Positions 1 through 10,100 of a stretch of DNA of 64,000 bases are shown here, one piece after another. Under the pieces are notes generated by a model. That model searched no databases and was not told where the DNA came from. It saw only the letters and a list, made by a program, of their open reading frames with translations. Location: contig JAGOBH010000009.1 in the NCBI GenBank assembly GCA_017983495.1, positions 40,083 to 104,082 on the forward strand. The letters are read 5' to 3'. Source of the DNA: Pyrinomonadaceae bacterium (lineage in GTDB: Bacteria > Acidobacteriota > Blastocatellia > Pyrinomonadales > Pyrinomonadaceae). Each line of letters begins with the position of its first letter. Positions within the stretch are counted from its first letter, which is position 1. The position numbers and the translations under genes were made by a program.

Positions 1-556
1 CGACCAATGCATCGTCCGGAATGCCGTGAAACGATCGAAACTCGGCATTCCTGGCAGCCATGTCACCGGTCACCCCGACCGTCAGGCCATTGTAAATGAC
101 ATTGATCTTGCCCGCGGGGAAGATCTTTTCCAGCTGCGTTGCCACTGCAGGCGAAACGGCGATAGCGGCATCGACGTTATTCAAAGCGAATTTATGGAAT
201 GGTTTTAGCGGAAACATAACGTGCCGCGTCAGTACCAGCCGCGTTTCACTCGAAATTCGGCAGGCGACGCCGGCAGCCAGATAATCACGTGCGACGTGAG
301 CGTGAATGATATCGATCTTATGTTCCTTGAGATAGTTGCCGATACGCTTGGCACTGAACATACCAAACGAATTGCGGATCGACACATGGAGGAAATTCTC
401 GTGCGGGATAAAATCCAGCTGACCTTCCCATTCGTTGGTCGGGCGAAGAGCGACAAACACCTCGTGCCCGCGTTCCTGCAGCCCGCGGCACAGGTCGGCC
501 ATGTGGCGTTCCCCGCCGCCATAGGTTTTTGCTGATGAAACCTGCAAAATGCGCAT
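1..556 (-). CDS. Glycosyltransferase family 4, N-terminal part (runs off left edge)
   Basis: The reverse strand is open from an ATG at 556 to the window edge, giving 185 codons with no stop, so only the N-terminal domain is present. The protein starts MRILQVSSAKTYGGGERH, the classic opening of GT4 (GT-B fold) transferases with a glycine-rich loop for the acceptor. About 75 residues in it has DIIHAHVARDYLAA, the usual HxH segment of the family, and further on VINVIYNGL-like text (INVIYNGLTVG) that marks the linker to the nucleotide-sugar domain. That C-terminal domain is outside the window. It would act at the cytoplasmic face of the inner membrane in glycan assembly. It is read in the same direction as the receptor gene upstream but is separated from it by a strong terminator at 583-618, so it probably belongs to a different unit that continues leftwards. 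Confidence 0.85.
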   Translation of the reverse strand, partial: MRILQVSSAKTYGGGERHMADLCRGLQERGHEVFVALRPTNEWEGQLDFIPHENFLHVSIRNSFGMFSAKRIGNYLKEHKIDIIHAHVARDYLAAGVACRISSETRLVLTRHVMFPLKPFHKFALNNVDAAIAVSPAVATQLEKIFPAGKINVIYNGLTVGVTGDMAARNAEFRSFHGIPDDALV

Positions 557-582
557 CGAGAAAAGATTACACGGATGCGGAG

Positions 583-618
583 AGAAAAAAAAGGCACGCT
601 TGCCTAAACAAGCGTGCC
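583..618 (-). terminator. Rho-independent terminator of the TonB-dependent receptor gene
   Basis: A perfect 10-bp stem (593-602 paired with 609-618, arm GGCACGCTTG) closes a 6-nt loop. On the reverse strand it is followed directly by a run of eight T (585-592). It lies 24 bp after the receptor stop codon at 642 and 27 bp before the glycosyltransferase start, so it separates the two transcripts. Confidence 0.9.
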
Positions 619-641
619 GAAGGTTTTTCCCTAAGGAAAAA

Positions 642-3600
642 TTAGAATTGGAAACGTGCACCGAGCTGCATCTGGAATACCTGCTGGCCCGGGTTCAAGC
701 CTGACAGATTCAGTTTGCCGAAGTTTGTAGCTGTAGGCGTCTGCTGAATGATGTTCAGGAAGTTGATGTTGGTAACACCGCTGAGTCCGCAGGTCGATGT
801 CGACGATGAACAGTAGTTGGTCGTCGCCGATCCCGAGAACTGGCTGTCCGAACGGTTCATCAGGTTGAAGAACTCCGCCGAAAGAACCAGGCGGCGAGTT
901 TCGCTAAACTTGATGCCCTTCTGGACACGAAGGTCAACGTTGTAGATCGGGCGGTTCGTAAAGAAATTACGACGCAGTACCGATCCGGGAGCAACCATCG
1001 GGCGTTCGTTGTTGTTACCGTCGCCGTTGAGGTCCGAACCTACTTGCGAGTTGACCGGTGAGCCCGAACGCAGGCGGATCGCACTGGCGATCTCAAATCC
1101 CCACGGCAGATAGAACACCGGATTGGCGACAAATTGATGACGTCGATCGAGACGCGAATTGAACATCTCAGAGCTGAGGTCATACGGGTTGTCGTACAGG
1201 ACGCCGCCCGCATCGCGTTCGTTATCGTCATCCGACATCGAGCGTGAAAGTGTGTAGAACGCACTGATGCGGCCCCACTTTTTGCTGATGTTGGTACGAA
1301 GCGTAAGTGCACGATAGATCGATCGTGCCGACGAATCGCGGATCTGAAGGGTTCCGATATTGGTCAGCGGACGCGATGCACGGTTGACGAGCACACGGCC
1401 AGAAACCGGATCAAAACCGGTGCGAGCCGGAAGGTTGATGTCGCGATTACGCTGCAAGTAAATGGTATTTACTTCGGAGTAATCGGCACCGATCGTAACG
1501 CCGTTCATCAACTGATGCTCAACACCGCCGCCCCACTGGAACGATTGCGGGTTCTTGAAGTCGGGGTTGATGCCGACAAAGTTAGCACCCTGGAAAGCTC
1601 CGAGGTTCGACGGAGGATTGGTCGTTGCGTTGAGGATCGAGGTCTGGATCGTTGCGATCTGTGCAGACGACAGGATTGGCAGCGAATTGAGCGAGATCGT
1701 GTTCAGATTGATACCGAGGATCGCGAACTGGCGATAAACGGTGTTCGGTGTAAATCCGGTTCCGCCCATGATGGCGACGTACTGCGGATTCTGTGCTTCG
1801 AACGTAGCCTGGTTGAAACCGGTCGCCGAGAAAGCAGGGGAACCGAGTGTGACCGAAAGGTCACCGGCCGGGTTACGGAAATTGTTGAACGGTGCCGCGA
1901 GAACGATGAGCGGCGTACGTGCATAGTATTGACCGGCGTAAGCACGAATAACGGTTTTGCCGTTTCCTTTCGGATCGTAAGCAAATCCGACACGCGGGCC
2001 CCACTGATTCTGGCTGTCCGGTATTGCCGACGGATCGAGCGTACGGCCGCCAAAGATCGGCCACGCGGTGTTGCGGATCAGATTGAGAACGGTCGCATTG
2101 TTATTCTCCGAGTCCGGATTGAACTGCTTTTCGTAACGCAGGCCAAAGTTCAGCGTCCATTTCTGATTTACACGCCACGAATCCTGAGCAAAGAATGAAA
2201 GTTCCTTAACGCCGTATCCGGCCGAAAGGTTACCGATCTGCTTGTTGTAGCGGGCAGTTGTTGTGTCAAAACGTCCGCGGAACGTTGCCGACTGGGCAGT
2301 GCCCATCGCATCGAGAATACCGGTTCCGAGGACTCCACCGGAACCAAGGGTCGATGTAAGGCCCGAGAAGGTGTACACACCGGTCTGATTAAATCCGAAT
2401 AGCTGATCAGCAAAGATGTCGCTGAACTCGCCGCCAAACTTGATCGTGTGTGAGCCGGTGATATAGGTCATTGCGTCACCGATCTGGATACGACGGTCAT
2501 ACTGGGTCGTCGGCAGGAAGTTACGGGTTCCGTATGTTCCGATCGAGGTCGCAATGTTTGCAACGACTTCATTCGGCGTACGCGGACGAGTTTCACGGGC
2601 AAACTGACCACGAACTTCGTTGATCAGGTTTGCCGAGAAAGTGGTGATCCACTGTCCGACGACGATGTTATTCCGGTTTTCTTCCGTTCCGTTCGTCGAC
2701 AGCGAGTTGGTGGTCGTCGGGTCGAGTGAAGTTTCACCGGTCGAGACACCGTTGAGAGCCTTATTGGCTGAGAAGTTGTAACGGATGTTAGAGCGATTAT
2801 CGTCGTTGATGTTCCAGTCGACCTTGCCGAGAAGTGCATAGGCATCGTTGCTCGACTGATACTGGAGCTCGTTATTGCGATAAAAGTTATAAGCTTCCTG
2901 CTGAGCGACGTTAGTCGGCGTTGCAACACCGACGAGATTCTGGAACAGAACCTGACGCGGAGCACGAAAACGCTGCTGCTCGTACGACGCGAAATAGAAA
3001 AGCTTGTCCTTGATGATCGGGCCGCCGATCGAACCGCCAAACTGATGCTGGGTCGGTGCGAGCGTTGCTTCGAGTCCAAGAGCATTCAAACGCTGATCGG
3101 CTAGTGCCTTGGCAAAATTGTTGCCAACAGCAAGCTCTTCAGGGCGGATAAGGTAAAAGAGCGATCCGCGAACGTTGTTCGAACCAGATTTGGTTACCGC
3201 ATTAACAATACCGCCCGAGCTGCGTCCAAACTCTGCCGAATAACCGGCAGCGACGACCTGAAACTCACGAACCGATTCCTGCGGAATGGTGAAGGCCGAG
3301 TTGGCACGTTCGCCGCCGCGGACACCGCCGAAGAACGGTTGGTTGTAATCGACGCCATCAACGTTGATGTTCGAGTTGATACCACGCTGGCCGGAAAGCG
3401 AGATCTGTCCGCGTGACGGATCGACCTGTGCGGTCGGGGTCAGCGTAACAAAATCCTGAAAACGGCGGCCGTTGATCGGAAGATTCTGAATAGCAGCTTC
3501 GTTCTGTACCGAGTCAAAGTTGTTGGTCGTGGTCTGGATGCCCTCGGCAGTGACCTCGACTACAGCGTTAACGGCACCGGCTCCGAGCGTGACGTTCGCG

Positions 3601-3923
3601 TCGGTGATACGTCCGACCTGAACCTGCACGTCGAGGGCTACCTCGGCAAAGCTGGCTGCGACAGTTTTGACCGAGTAGCTGCCTGGCTGCAAGAGCACAA
3701 ATCGGTATGTGCCGTCGTCGCCCGTTATTGCCGACTTGGTCTCATTCGTAGCCTTGCTAACGAGCGTGACCGTTGCGTTCGGAACAATTGCTCCGTTTGT
3801 GTCGGTGACAACGCCGGTGATCTGACCGGTACCTGCCTGTGCCTGGCCAAAGACCTGGCCGACGCACATCAGCAAGCAGAGCGTTATTGCTGATAAAAAT
3901 TTATTTGAAAAGATTTTAGTCAT
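642..3923 (-). CDS. TonB-dependent receptor, Oar-like, with N-terminal carboxypeptidase-regulatory domain
   Basis: A 1093-residue outer-membrane protein. I chose the ATG at 3923 because GAGGT lies 11 nt before it; an upstream ATG at 3941 would add six residues and overlap that site. Residues 1-28 are a signal peptide (hydrophobic core then VFGQA). Residues ~30-110 are a CarboxypepD_reg beta-sandwich (GVVTDTNGAIVPNATV ... DDGTYRFVLLQPGSYSV). Residues ~125-260 match a plug domain (LPINGRRFQDF, GINSNINVDGVDYN, VNAVTKSGSNNVRGSLFY). The rest is beta-barrel ending in aromatic FQF, the usual outer-membrane sorting end. I see no clear TonB box. Proteins of this architecture are very abundant in Acidobacteriota; their substrates (peptides, glycans, other) are mostly unknown. 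No TonB/ExbBD or hydrolase partner is adjacent, so the substrate cannot be guessed here. Confidence 0.92.
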   Translation of the reverse strand: MTKIFSNKFLSAITLCLLMCVGQVFGQAQAGTGQITGVVTDTNGAIVPNATVTLVSKATNETKSAITGDDGTYRFVLLQPGSYSVKTVAASFAEVALDVQVQVGRITDANVTLGAGAVNAVVEVTAEGIQTTTNNFDSVQNEAAIQNLPINGRRFQDFVTLTPTAQVDPSRGQISLSGQRGINSNINVDGVDYNQPFFGGVRGGERANSAFTIPQESVREFQVVAAGYSAEFGRSSGGIVNAVTKSGSNNVRGSLFYLIRPEELAVGNNFAKALADQRLNALGLEATLAPTQHQFGGSIGGPIIKDKLFYFASYEQQRFRAPRQVLFQNLVGVATPTNVAQQEAYNFYRNNELQYQSSNDAYALLGKVDWNINDDNRSNIRYNFSANKALNGVSTGETSLDPTTTNSLSTNGTEENRNNIVVGQWITTFSANLINEVRGQFARETRPRTPNEVVANIATSIGTYGTRNFLPTTQYDRRIQIGDAMTYITGSHTIKFGGEFSDIFADQLFGFNQTGVYTFSGLTSTLGSGGVLGTGILDAMGTAQSATFRGRFDTTTARYNKQIGNLSAGYGVKELSFFAQDSWRVNQKWTLNFGLRYEKQFNPDSENNNATVLNLIRNTAWPIFGGRTLDPSAIPDSQNQWGPRVGFAYDPKGNGKTVIRAYAGQYYARTPLIVLAAPFNNFRNPAGDLSVTLGSPAFSATGFNQATFEAQNPQYVAIMGGTGFTPNTVYRQFAILGINLNTISLNSLPILSSAQIATIQTSILNATTNPPSNLGAFQGANFVGINPDFKNPQSFQWGGGVEHQLMNGVTIGADYSEVNTIYLQRNRDINLPARTGFDPVSGRVLVNRASRPLTNIGTLQIRDSSARSIYRALTLRTNISKKWGRISAFYTLSRSMSDDDNERDAGGVLYDNPYDLSSEMFNSRLDRRHQFVANPVFYLPWGFEIASAIRLRSGSPVNSQVGSDLNGDGNNNERPMVAPGSVLRRNFFTNRPIYNVDLRVQKGIKFSETRRLVLSAEFFNLMNRSDSQFSGSATTNYCSSSTSTCGLSGVTNINFLNIIQQTPTATNFGKLNLSGLNPGQQVFQMQLGARFQF

Positions 3924-3947
3924 TTGTTTTGGTGACCTCATTGGTTT

Positions 3948-3992
3948 GGATTTTCCTGGAGCATTATTGCTGGTTGTGAATCAGGAAAATCC
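3948..3992 (-). repeat. 11-bp inverted repeat in the 5' leader of the receptor gene
   Basis: GGATTTTCCTG at 3948-3958 is the exact reverse complement of 3982-3992, with 23 bp between. It sits 25-69 bp upstream of the chosen ATG (3923) and so is probably in the mRNA leader or across the promoter. It could be a leader hairpin or an operator; nothing in the sequence decides which. Confidence 0.5.
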
Positions 3993-4497
3993 TATTTATA
4001 TTGATTTTTGGATTTTTATTTTACTTTTCGGATTTTGTGAAAAAAAACTATTCGCCTTTTGCCCCGAAAAGTGTTTTGACAACTGCAATTTTTCGCACCT
4101 AAACCTATGTCCAGCAATCTTTTAACGATTCCGAGATCTTAAAAATCAAGACCGGTCATAGACGAGGACCCAAATTGCGTTGCCACTGCTGTGAAAACGT
4201 TGCAATTTAAGTTCCGCAGTTGAATTAATGATGGTTTCATACCGACCGAAAATTGATGTGAACATACCATTAAATCTACGTTACATACGGCCGCCCGGGC
4301 ATGTAGAAAAAAAGTGATTTTCATTCAGAACCGATGCAACCTTTTCGTACGCGATTGCGTTCTAACCGATGTCGCATTTTTTGCGTTCGAGGGATAATTT
4401 GGCCATATTTGTAATATTTTACGTTACAAAACGGCACTGTTGGCGGTCGTGATCGAAAAACATTTGAGATATAAGGGTTTGCGGGGTTTTTTGAAAC

Positions 4498-4526
4498 TTG
4501 ACTTTTTTGTAAATGTGTTCTAAGTT
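4498..4526 (+). promoter_or_regulatory. Possible sigma70-type promoter for the PilZ-like gene
   Basis: TTGACT at 4498-4503, a 17-bp spacer, then TAAGTT at 4521-4526. The -35 is good and the -10 weak. It is 79 bp upstream of the start codon at 4606. Confidence 0.35.
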
Positions 4527-4605
4527 GGTCACGAATTTCGTCGCAAACCGTATTCTTCGGACCGCCGGAATAATAACAGTCTTTTGACTGAAAAAAGGGG
4601 GAATA

Positions 4606-5007
4606 ATGGCACAAGTAGAATATTCTACATCATCATATAAAACGCCATTGCATCATCGCATTCTTGCTAACATGCCGGTACAGGCTAGTTGGGTAGATCA
4701 GGAGAGCGGAGAAACGGTAAATGTCGAGGGGATGACGGAAAATGTTGGCGAGTCCAGCACGCTCGTTAATCTCGAAACTTTGCCGCCGGTCGGCAGCTCG
4801 GTACGTCTTAGGATCATGGAAGAAAATAAGACGATCATCGAGGTATCTACTCAGGTCATCAGGGTTGAACGGGATCCGAGCAAACCTATGGCCGCTCTTT
4901 CAGTGTTGGAAAACCTGAAGAAATGGAAGAGCATAGCTATGACGGCAGCTGAGAAATGGGTGACCAGGCATTGGCAGCTTAACTACGAAGAAGAATGGGT
5001 TAATTAA
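4606..5007 (+). CDS. Small PilZ-like domain protein (tentative)
   Basis: A 133-residue soluble protein with no signal peptide. AGGGGG lies 5-6 nt before the ATG, a strong ribosome binding site. Residues ~17-105 read like a degenerate PilZ beta-barrel: an early basic residue followed by PVQASWVDQESGETVNVEGMTENVGESSTLVNL, where the hydrophobic strand layout and the final 'SxxxVNL' segment match PilZ. The hallmark RxxxR and D/NxSxxG motifs are not intact, so binding of cyclic di-GMP is doubtful. The C-terminal 30 residues are helical and Trp-rich (KKWKS, EKWVTRHWQL). It is a single-gene unit: the receptor upstream is divergent, and a strong terminator follows at 5037-5070. It could equally be an unrelated small beta-barrel protein. 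Confidence 0.55.
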   Translation: MAQVEYSTSSYKTPLHHRILANMPVQASWVDQESGETVNVEGMTENVGESSTLVNLETLPPVGSSVRLRIMEENKTIIEVSTQVIRVERDPSKPMAALSVLENLKKWKSIAMTAAEKWVTRHWQLNYEEEWVN

Positions 5008-5036
5008 TCATTTCATTCGTTATAATAATAAACACG

Positions 5037-5070
5037 GCGGGGAAATTTCTATTGAAACTTCCCCGCTTTT
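5037..5070 (+). terminator. Rho-independent terminator after the PilZ-like gene
   Basis: GCGGGGAA (5037-5044) pairs with TTCCCCGC (5059-5066). After one A-C mismatch, TTTC and GAAA extend the stem to a 4-nt loop. Four T follow, then GATTTT. It starts 30 bp after the stop codon. Confidence 0.9.
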
Positions 5071-5141
5071 GATTTTATAAAGAGCGAACGGCCGTAAGCC
5101 ATAGGCGAACGATTTGGGTGCCGGCGGCATCAATTAGAGAG

Positions 5142-6203
5142 ATGAAAGAGGCTTTATTTGCATTATTTATATTAGGTTTGGCTCAGATAGCTTTTGCACA
5201 GGAAAAGCCGCTGACGCAGGCTGAGTACGTCAAAATGCTCTACGCTCTGCAGAAAACACCGGCGGTCAGGGTCGAGATCGTCGACGCGCTGAGAAAGCGT
5301 GGTATTGCCTTCGCACTGACGGACGGCATCCGCGGATTGACGAAATCCAAGGCCGGCAACGACGAAGACCTAAAGCGGGCACTGGAGGAGGCCGAACGCC
5401 GCCGGCAAAATCCGCAGGGAGCTATTCTGCCGTCAAAGGCCGAGGCTGACGCCGTTCTCGCACGGACACGCAAAAATACGCTCGAGGCCGTCGGCGAAAT
5501 GCCGGATTTCGTCGTCAAACAGCAGATCCAGCGTTCGTGGGCATTTGCCAATACGGGCAATTTCAAAAATCTTGATCGCCTGGTCGTCGCGGTCAGCTAC
5601 CGTTCGACCGGCGAAGAAGATTACCGCGTCCTGTCGACGAACGGCATCATCAACAACGACCCGAAATCGAAAGGCAGCTACGAAGAGGTCGGCGGTACGA
5701 GTTCGACCGGCGAATTTGTCACAATGCTCGCGACCGTTTTTAAGCCCGAGAGCGAAACGGTATTCGAGCTTGTCGATACCGACGTGATCCGCACACGCAA
5801 GGCGATCGTTTTCGAATTCGTGGTTGAAAAAGATAAGGCTAAGCAGGTTATCACGTCATCGGGGCGGACAATGTCGGATTCGACCATTACGGGGATGAAA
5901 GGGCGTGTCTGGGTCGACCGTGAAACGGCACGCGTGCTGCGTATCGAGAGCGACGCGACCGAGATACCAGACGGTTTCCCGATCCGCTCGGCACGCCGTG
6001 TGATCGATTATGATTGGGTCACAATAACGGACGGCAAGTATCTGCTGCCGTTACTTTCGGACGTCAGGCTGACCGCACGGGAAAGTTCGCAGCTCATCGA
6101 GACCCGCAACGTTATCAGGTTCAAGGATTATCAGAAATACGGAACCGACGTCGTCATCCGCGACGATGATGTCCAGCCTGAGCCGGAAGCCCCGAAACCG
6201 TAA
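5142..6203 (+). CDS. Secreted hypothetical protein, 353 residues
   Basis: I do not recognise a named family. The ATG at 5142 is preferred over an in-frame GTG at 5118 because it begins directly with a signal peptide (MKEALFALFILGLAQIAFAQ, cleavage after AFA-Q) and has GAGAG just upstream. Residues ~25-110 are helical and charged. Residues ~120-345 alternate strands in a way that recalls LolA/outer-membrane-lipoprotein-sorting type beta-sheets (GRVWVDRETARVLRIES ... DGKYLLPLLSDVRLTAR), a pattern common among secreted Acidobacteriota proteins of unknown role. The end is acidic and Pro-rich (QPEPEAPKP). It is monocistronic between a terminator and the opposite-strand small membrane gene. Confidence 0.75.
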   Translation: MKEALFALFILGLAQIAFAQEKPLTQAEYVKMLYALQKTPAVRVEIVDALRKRGIAFALTDGIRGLTKSKAGNDEDLKRALEEAERRRQNPQGAILPSKAEADAVLARTRKNTLEAVGEMPDFVVKQQIQRSWAFANTGNFKNLDRLVVAVSYRSTGEEDYRVLSTNGIINNDPKSKGSYEEVGGTSSTGEFVTMLATVFKPESETVFELVDTDVIRTRKAIVFEFVVEKDKAKQVITSSGRTMSDSTITGMKGRVWVDRETARVLRIESDATEIPDGFPIRSARRVIDYDWVTITDGKYLLPLLSDVRLTARESSQLIETRNVIRFKDYQKYGTDVVIRDDDVQPEPEAPKP

Positions 6204-6210
6204 GCGTGAT

Positions 6211-6354
6211 CTAGTTGAACGAATAGTAGGCACCGGCCGCGATCAGGCCGAGCCACACCAGGCCTTTGCCGAGAAAAAAGAGAAAGGCGATGATGCCGGC
6301 ACGGCGCGTCCACTTGCGGGCTGGACAGGTCTTTTTGTTAACGTCATCGGCCAT
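6211..6354 (-). CDS. Small membrane protein, 47 residues
   Basis: On the reverse strand an ATG at 6354 opens a 47-codon frame ending in TAG at 6211-6213. The product starts MADDVNKKTCPARKWTRR, a basic cytoplasmic head with one Cys. It continues as one long hydrophobic helix (GIIAFLFFLGKGLVWLGLIA) and ends AGAYYSFN. The positive-inside charge and third-position GC fit a real gene. It fits exactly between the stop of the secreted hypothetical gene (6203) and the dipeptidase gene start (6416). The Shine-Dalgarno is weak. A frame on the other strand (6166-6369) overlaps the upstream gene and lacks protein-like features. Function unknown; it may be a stress-induced or complex-associated small membrane protein. 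Confidence 0.6.
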   Translation of the reverse strand: MADDVNKKTCPARKWTRRAGIIAFLFFLGKGLVWLGLIAAGAYYSFN

Positions 6355-6415
6355 CTGTTTGAAAAATAACTTTTCCGGCCCAAAGTTTCAAACTTTCAGA
6401 TATAAGTTTTTCTAA

Positions 6416-7093
6416 ATGTACAGAAAACTAGCCGCACGATTTACGACCGCCGCATTTTGCCTTATCCTTTTTTCTGGCGCGTTTGCCCAAACCGGCCCGC
6501 CTGTCGAATCCAATAAGCGAGAAGCCGATCTGATAGAACTCATCAAACTAAAAAAGTCGATAAAGCTCGACATTCGTTACGCCACCACTGACAATTTTGT
6601 CGGCCGTCAGGTTTACCCCGAGGCACGTGCTTTCCTGCAGCGGCCGGCGGCCGAAGCTCTCGTCAAGGTCCACAACCAGCTAAAAAAAGAAGGGCTCGGC
6701 CTCGTCATTTTTGACGGCTACCGTCCATGGGCGATCACGAAACTCTTTTGGGAGGTCACGCCCGAGGACAAGCGTATGTTTGTCGCAAATCCCGCGAAGG
6801 GCTCAAAGCACAATCGCGGCTGTGCCGTCGACCTCAGCATCTACGACCGAAAAACAGGCAAGCTGATACCGATGCCGTCCGGTTATGACGAATTTTCCGA
6901 GCGTGCCTCGCCCGACTACAAGGGCGGCACCGACGAAGAGCGTGCCAACCGCGACAAACTGCGGCGCCTGATGGAATCCGCCGGCTTCACCATCAACGCC
7001 AACGAATGGTGGCATTTCGATTTCAAAGACTGGGAACACTACGCCATCTACAACATAGCCTTCTCCGACATCGGCAAACGAGTCCGCAATTGA
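6416..7093 (+). CDS. D-alanyl-D-alanine dipeptidase, VanX/DdpX-like (peptidase M15D)
   Basis: A 225-residue exported zinc peptidase that should cleave D-Ala-D-Ala dipeptide. Residues 1-25 are a signal peptide (FSGAFAQ). The family core is intact: DGYRP with Arg103 (equivalent to VanX Arg71), SKHNRGCAVD giving zinc ligands His132 and Asp139, and EWWH with catalytic Glu197 and zinc ligand His200. The length matches VanX/DdpX plus a signal peptide. No vanH, vanA, vanRS or dipeptide transporter is nearby, so this is more likely a periplasmic peptidoglycan-turnover or D-Ala recycling enzyme than vancomycin resistance. It is a single gene, convergent with the giant gene at 7180. Confidence 0.9.
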   Translation: MYRKLAARFTTAAFCLILFSGAFAQTGPPVESNKREADLIELIKLKKSIKLDIRYATTDNFVGRQVYPEARAFLQRPAAEALVKVHNQLKKEGLGLVIFDGYRPWAITKLFWEVTPEDKRMFVANPAKGSKHNRGCAVDLSIYDRKTGKLIPMPSGYDEFSERASPDYKGGTDEERANRDKLRRLMESAGFTINANEWWHFDFKDWEHYAIYNIAFSDIGKRVRN

Positions 7094-7179
7094 ACGCCGC
7101 ACCTGCGCTATTTGCAAACTTCAACCGTCGCTGACTTGAACCCGCTGCTTTCGTAACAAGGATCTCGCACTAAAATCGA

Positions 7180-10100
7180 TCATGGCTGTGCAGTGAAGTC
7201 GAGGTCCGTCAGTTGGTCATTAACGTTTACGATCTGCGGAGCAAATGTGTATCGCTTCGATCGGACCGACACCACGACGGTCTCCCCGGAAGGAACGTCG
7301 TCAAACTGATAATATCCAAACGCTCCGGTTATCGCGTTTCGCGTTTGTCCATCCGCATCGGCCATAGTAACTATCGCATTTGCGACGCCCGATCCGGCGG
7401 CGGTCGTCACGCGGCCAGATATCGAGACGGAGGAGGCGGTCGGGCCAAGGTCACCATTGAAAGCGGTAAACGATGCCTGAGCAGACTGTCCTCTCCACGC
7501 GATGGACACCGTACTTGTGCCGACACCGATAAACTCCCAGGCGAGTTTATCGGAAACGTCGAGTACGCCGGGTGCTGACGAGATCACATCCAGCTCTGGC
7601 GGTACGATCCATCGGCGAAGGCGTAGCGGCGGATTGCCAGGATTATTAACGTCTGTATATGACGCCCAAAGACTCGGCTCCACACCCGAGCCAACCGTAT
7701 AGTCTCCAGTCGAAGGCTTGACGTCGATCGAAGAAAGCGTGTAGGCCGAGGCCAAAGGTTCGACGGAATATGCAAGGACTGGACTACCGGTAAAGACCTT
7801 ACCGCTAACTGCCGTGGCAGTTCCGTAAATGGCAACGTCGCCAGGCACGTCCAGATCGATATTCAGACTGATCTGTCCGGGATGGCCCGCAACGGTGGAG
7901 AAACTGACGCCCTGCCCACTGACACCATTCACCCCATATCGCTCGGCCGTCCAAAAGACAGGCCCGGCAAGTGTTTCACCCATCGGCAGGTTGAACTGAT
8001 AGGTTTGTGTAACCGTACCGAGAAGCGTTTTCCCGCTTCTTGAGGCGCTTCCGATCAATCCGATGGCGTCGAGAATGCCGGGGGTTACATTTTCCGCTGC
8101 ATTTTGAATGTCAACAACTACCGACGCCGGAACGGGAGCCGGGAGCCTAAACGGGCCGAATATACGGTCAGCGGCAGGAATCGCAGGATCCTGATCGAGA
8201 GCCGCGATCACGTGTTGGGCGACCTCGCTCGCTTGGACTTGGCCGGCAGTTCCACCGAAAAGGTCTACACCAGCACCGAGATCGATGCTCATACCCGTAG
8301 GATCGACAAAAGCATGCGAGACCAACAAGTTCGAAGGCATCCGGTACGAGTTTGAAGGTGGACTCTGCCCGGCCTCGGGCGTAGTTGCCGTCATACTGTC
8401 AAAATCCACGACTCCGTCCGATCCTCGCGGCAGCACGAGGGCACCATTTGCGTTGTTCAGTCCGAGCCCATAATCCGAATAGCTAAACGCTGAGAAACTG
8501 GGTGCAAGACCGTAGTTAACTGTGGTCTGAACCAAATGGAACTTGGCGGCTTCGTCCGGCGCCCACGGAGCGCCCGAACCGGGCTGGTTTATATGGATGA
8601 TCTGCGGACCGGCAGGGTCAAATTTGTTCTGGGCCGTCCCGTTCGAGATAAGGAAATTGGAAACTAACCCTGATATCCCGAGCGAACGACGTCCCGTTGT
8701 CGTTCCCTGAAATCGCCCCTGTAACGCTAGCATGTATCTCACGATCCGAGTGCCGTTGTGCGGCGAACCAATCGTTACTACGCGATGAAACCGGCCGCGA
8801 TTAAAATTATCGGGATTGCGAAACGGCTGAGGCGAGAACTGGTTGCTGTTTTTCGAGCTGAGCAGCCTTGTCAGTATCCCACCCTGGCTGTGTGCGACCA
8901 CATCATGCCGTGTCATAGCCCATCCCGTCGCGATAGATGAACGCATTTGGTCAAACTCGTTCCAGACCAATGGCACTAGTTGATGAAACGGAAGAACCGT
9001 ATTTTGCAGCTCGGTAGCCGGCGTGTCGACCGGGAGGTTTCCGTACTTGATGGTTCGGATAAAATCCGGTTGGCCGAGGAGCGTACGCGGTCTTGAGGTG
9101 CTAAGGACGCCCTGAAAGATATCGCCCCATTCGCCATCGGTATTGTATCCGTGGATCAGGGCGATCGGTGGCTTGCGAATATAAAATACCTTCTCGCCGG
9201 CCACTAACTGAGTTGCCAGGTTAGTAAATTTTAGCCGCACTTTAAGTTCGTTTGCACCGCTGTCGAAATGAAGTTGGTCTGAACCGACAGGCGAAAGGTA
9301 GGCATAACGCGTGTTGGCGGCCGCCGTAAACGACAGATCTCGGTCAGTTGTCCACGAACCCGAATTCAGTGCCAGCAGCCTCTCACCGATCGGAACTCCG
9401 TCGAGCGTGCCGCCGTTGACGATCTCGGCTTCGACCCTGTACTGAAGTTCACCGCCGCCGGGAAACGCTTCTGTTGGGACAGTCAGCTCGAAAAGCAGCG
9501 GCGTAACTCCATCTGCCACCAGTCCCTTCGTTACGCTTGGCATCGCAGTCAGATCTGCCGGCGTCGTCTTGAATACGAGTGGTGAGTCAACATCATTGAG
9601 GCCTTGATTGACGCTTCCCTGCGTCAGCCCGCCCAAGTTCGGCCGCCGCATCGTGGTCTGGACATTGCCCCCATCGTATGTGAATACGGCTCCGTTTGGA
9701 GCGGTCGACTGGCCGGGAGCACCGATAAACATGATACCCCCTTTGATCGCAACCGACATACCGAAGTATGACCTCGGCACCGATGCTCCGTTCAGCTGGT
9801 CGGTCTCGAACCACTGCGCGGTTCCTCGAGTAAAAACATATGCAGCTCCAACGACCATAGATCCCGGCCCTTCATCGCCGGGAGCTCCGACCACGATCGT
9901 TTCGCCCTCGATCGCTACGGAACGTCCAAAATTATCGTCGTCGTAGCCATCACTCGCAGTAAGTTTCTGAACTTGAGACCACGATCCGCTGTCTCGTGTG
10001 AAGACATAAGCGGCTCCTGGCAAATGGGTGCTGTTGCATCGGGCTGCATCGGCTCCGATGACGGCTATATCACCTGAGACCGAGACCGAACTCCCAAAAC

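Larger units (their letters stand above)
3924..4605. other. 682-bp gene-free divergent region between receptor gene and PilZ-like gene
   Basis: Both flanking genes start here and read outward, so it should hold both promoters. I see no convincing reading frame on either strand. It is AT-rich with A and T runs. It contains an inverted repeat in the receptor leader (3948-3992) and a possible rightward promoter near 4498-4526. Confidence 0.6.

Noticed and set aside
1515..2198. 227-codon open frame on the + strand
   Set aside because: Antisense to the TonB-dependent receptor; Arg/Asp-rich low-information protein with no ribosome binding site.
6166..6369. 67-codon open frame on the + strand
   Set aside because: Overlaps the upstream gene and the better-supported 47-codon membrane gene on the other strand; no Shine-Dalgarno.
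6416..7093. Vancomycin-resistance determinant
   Set aside because: Only a VanX-like peptidase is present; vanH, vanA and regulators are missing, so a peptidoglycan-turnover role is likelier.
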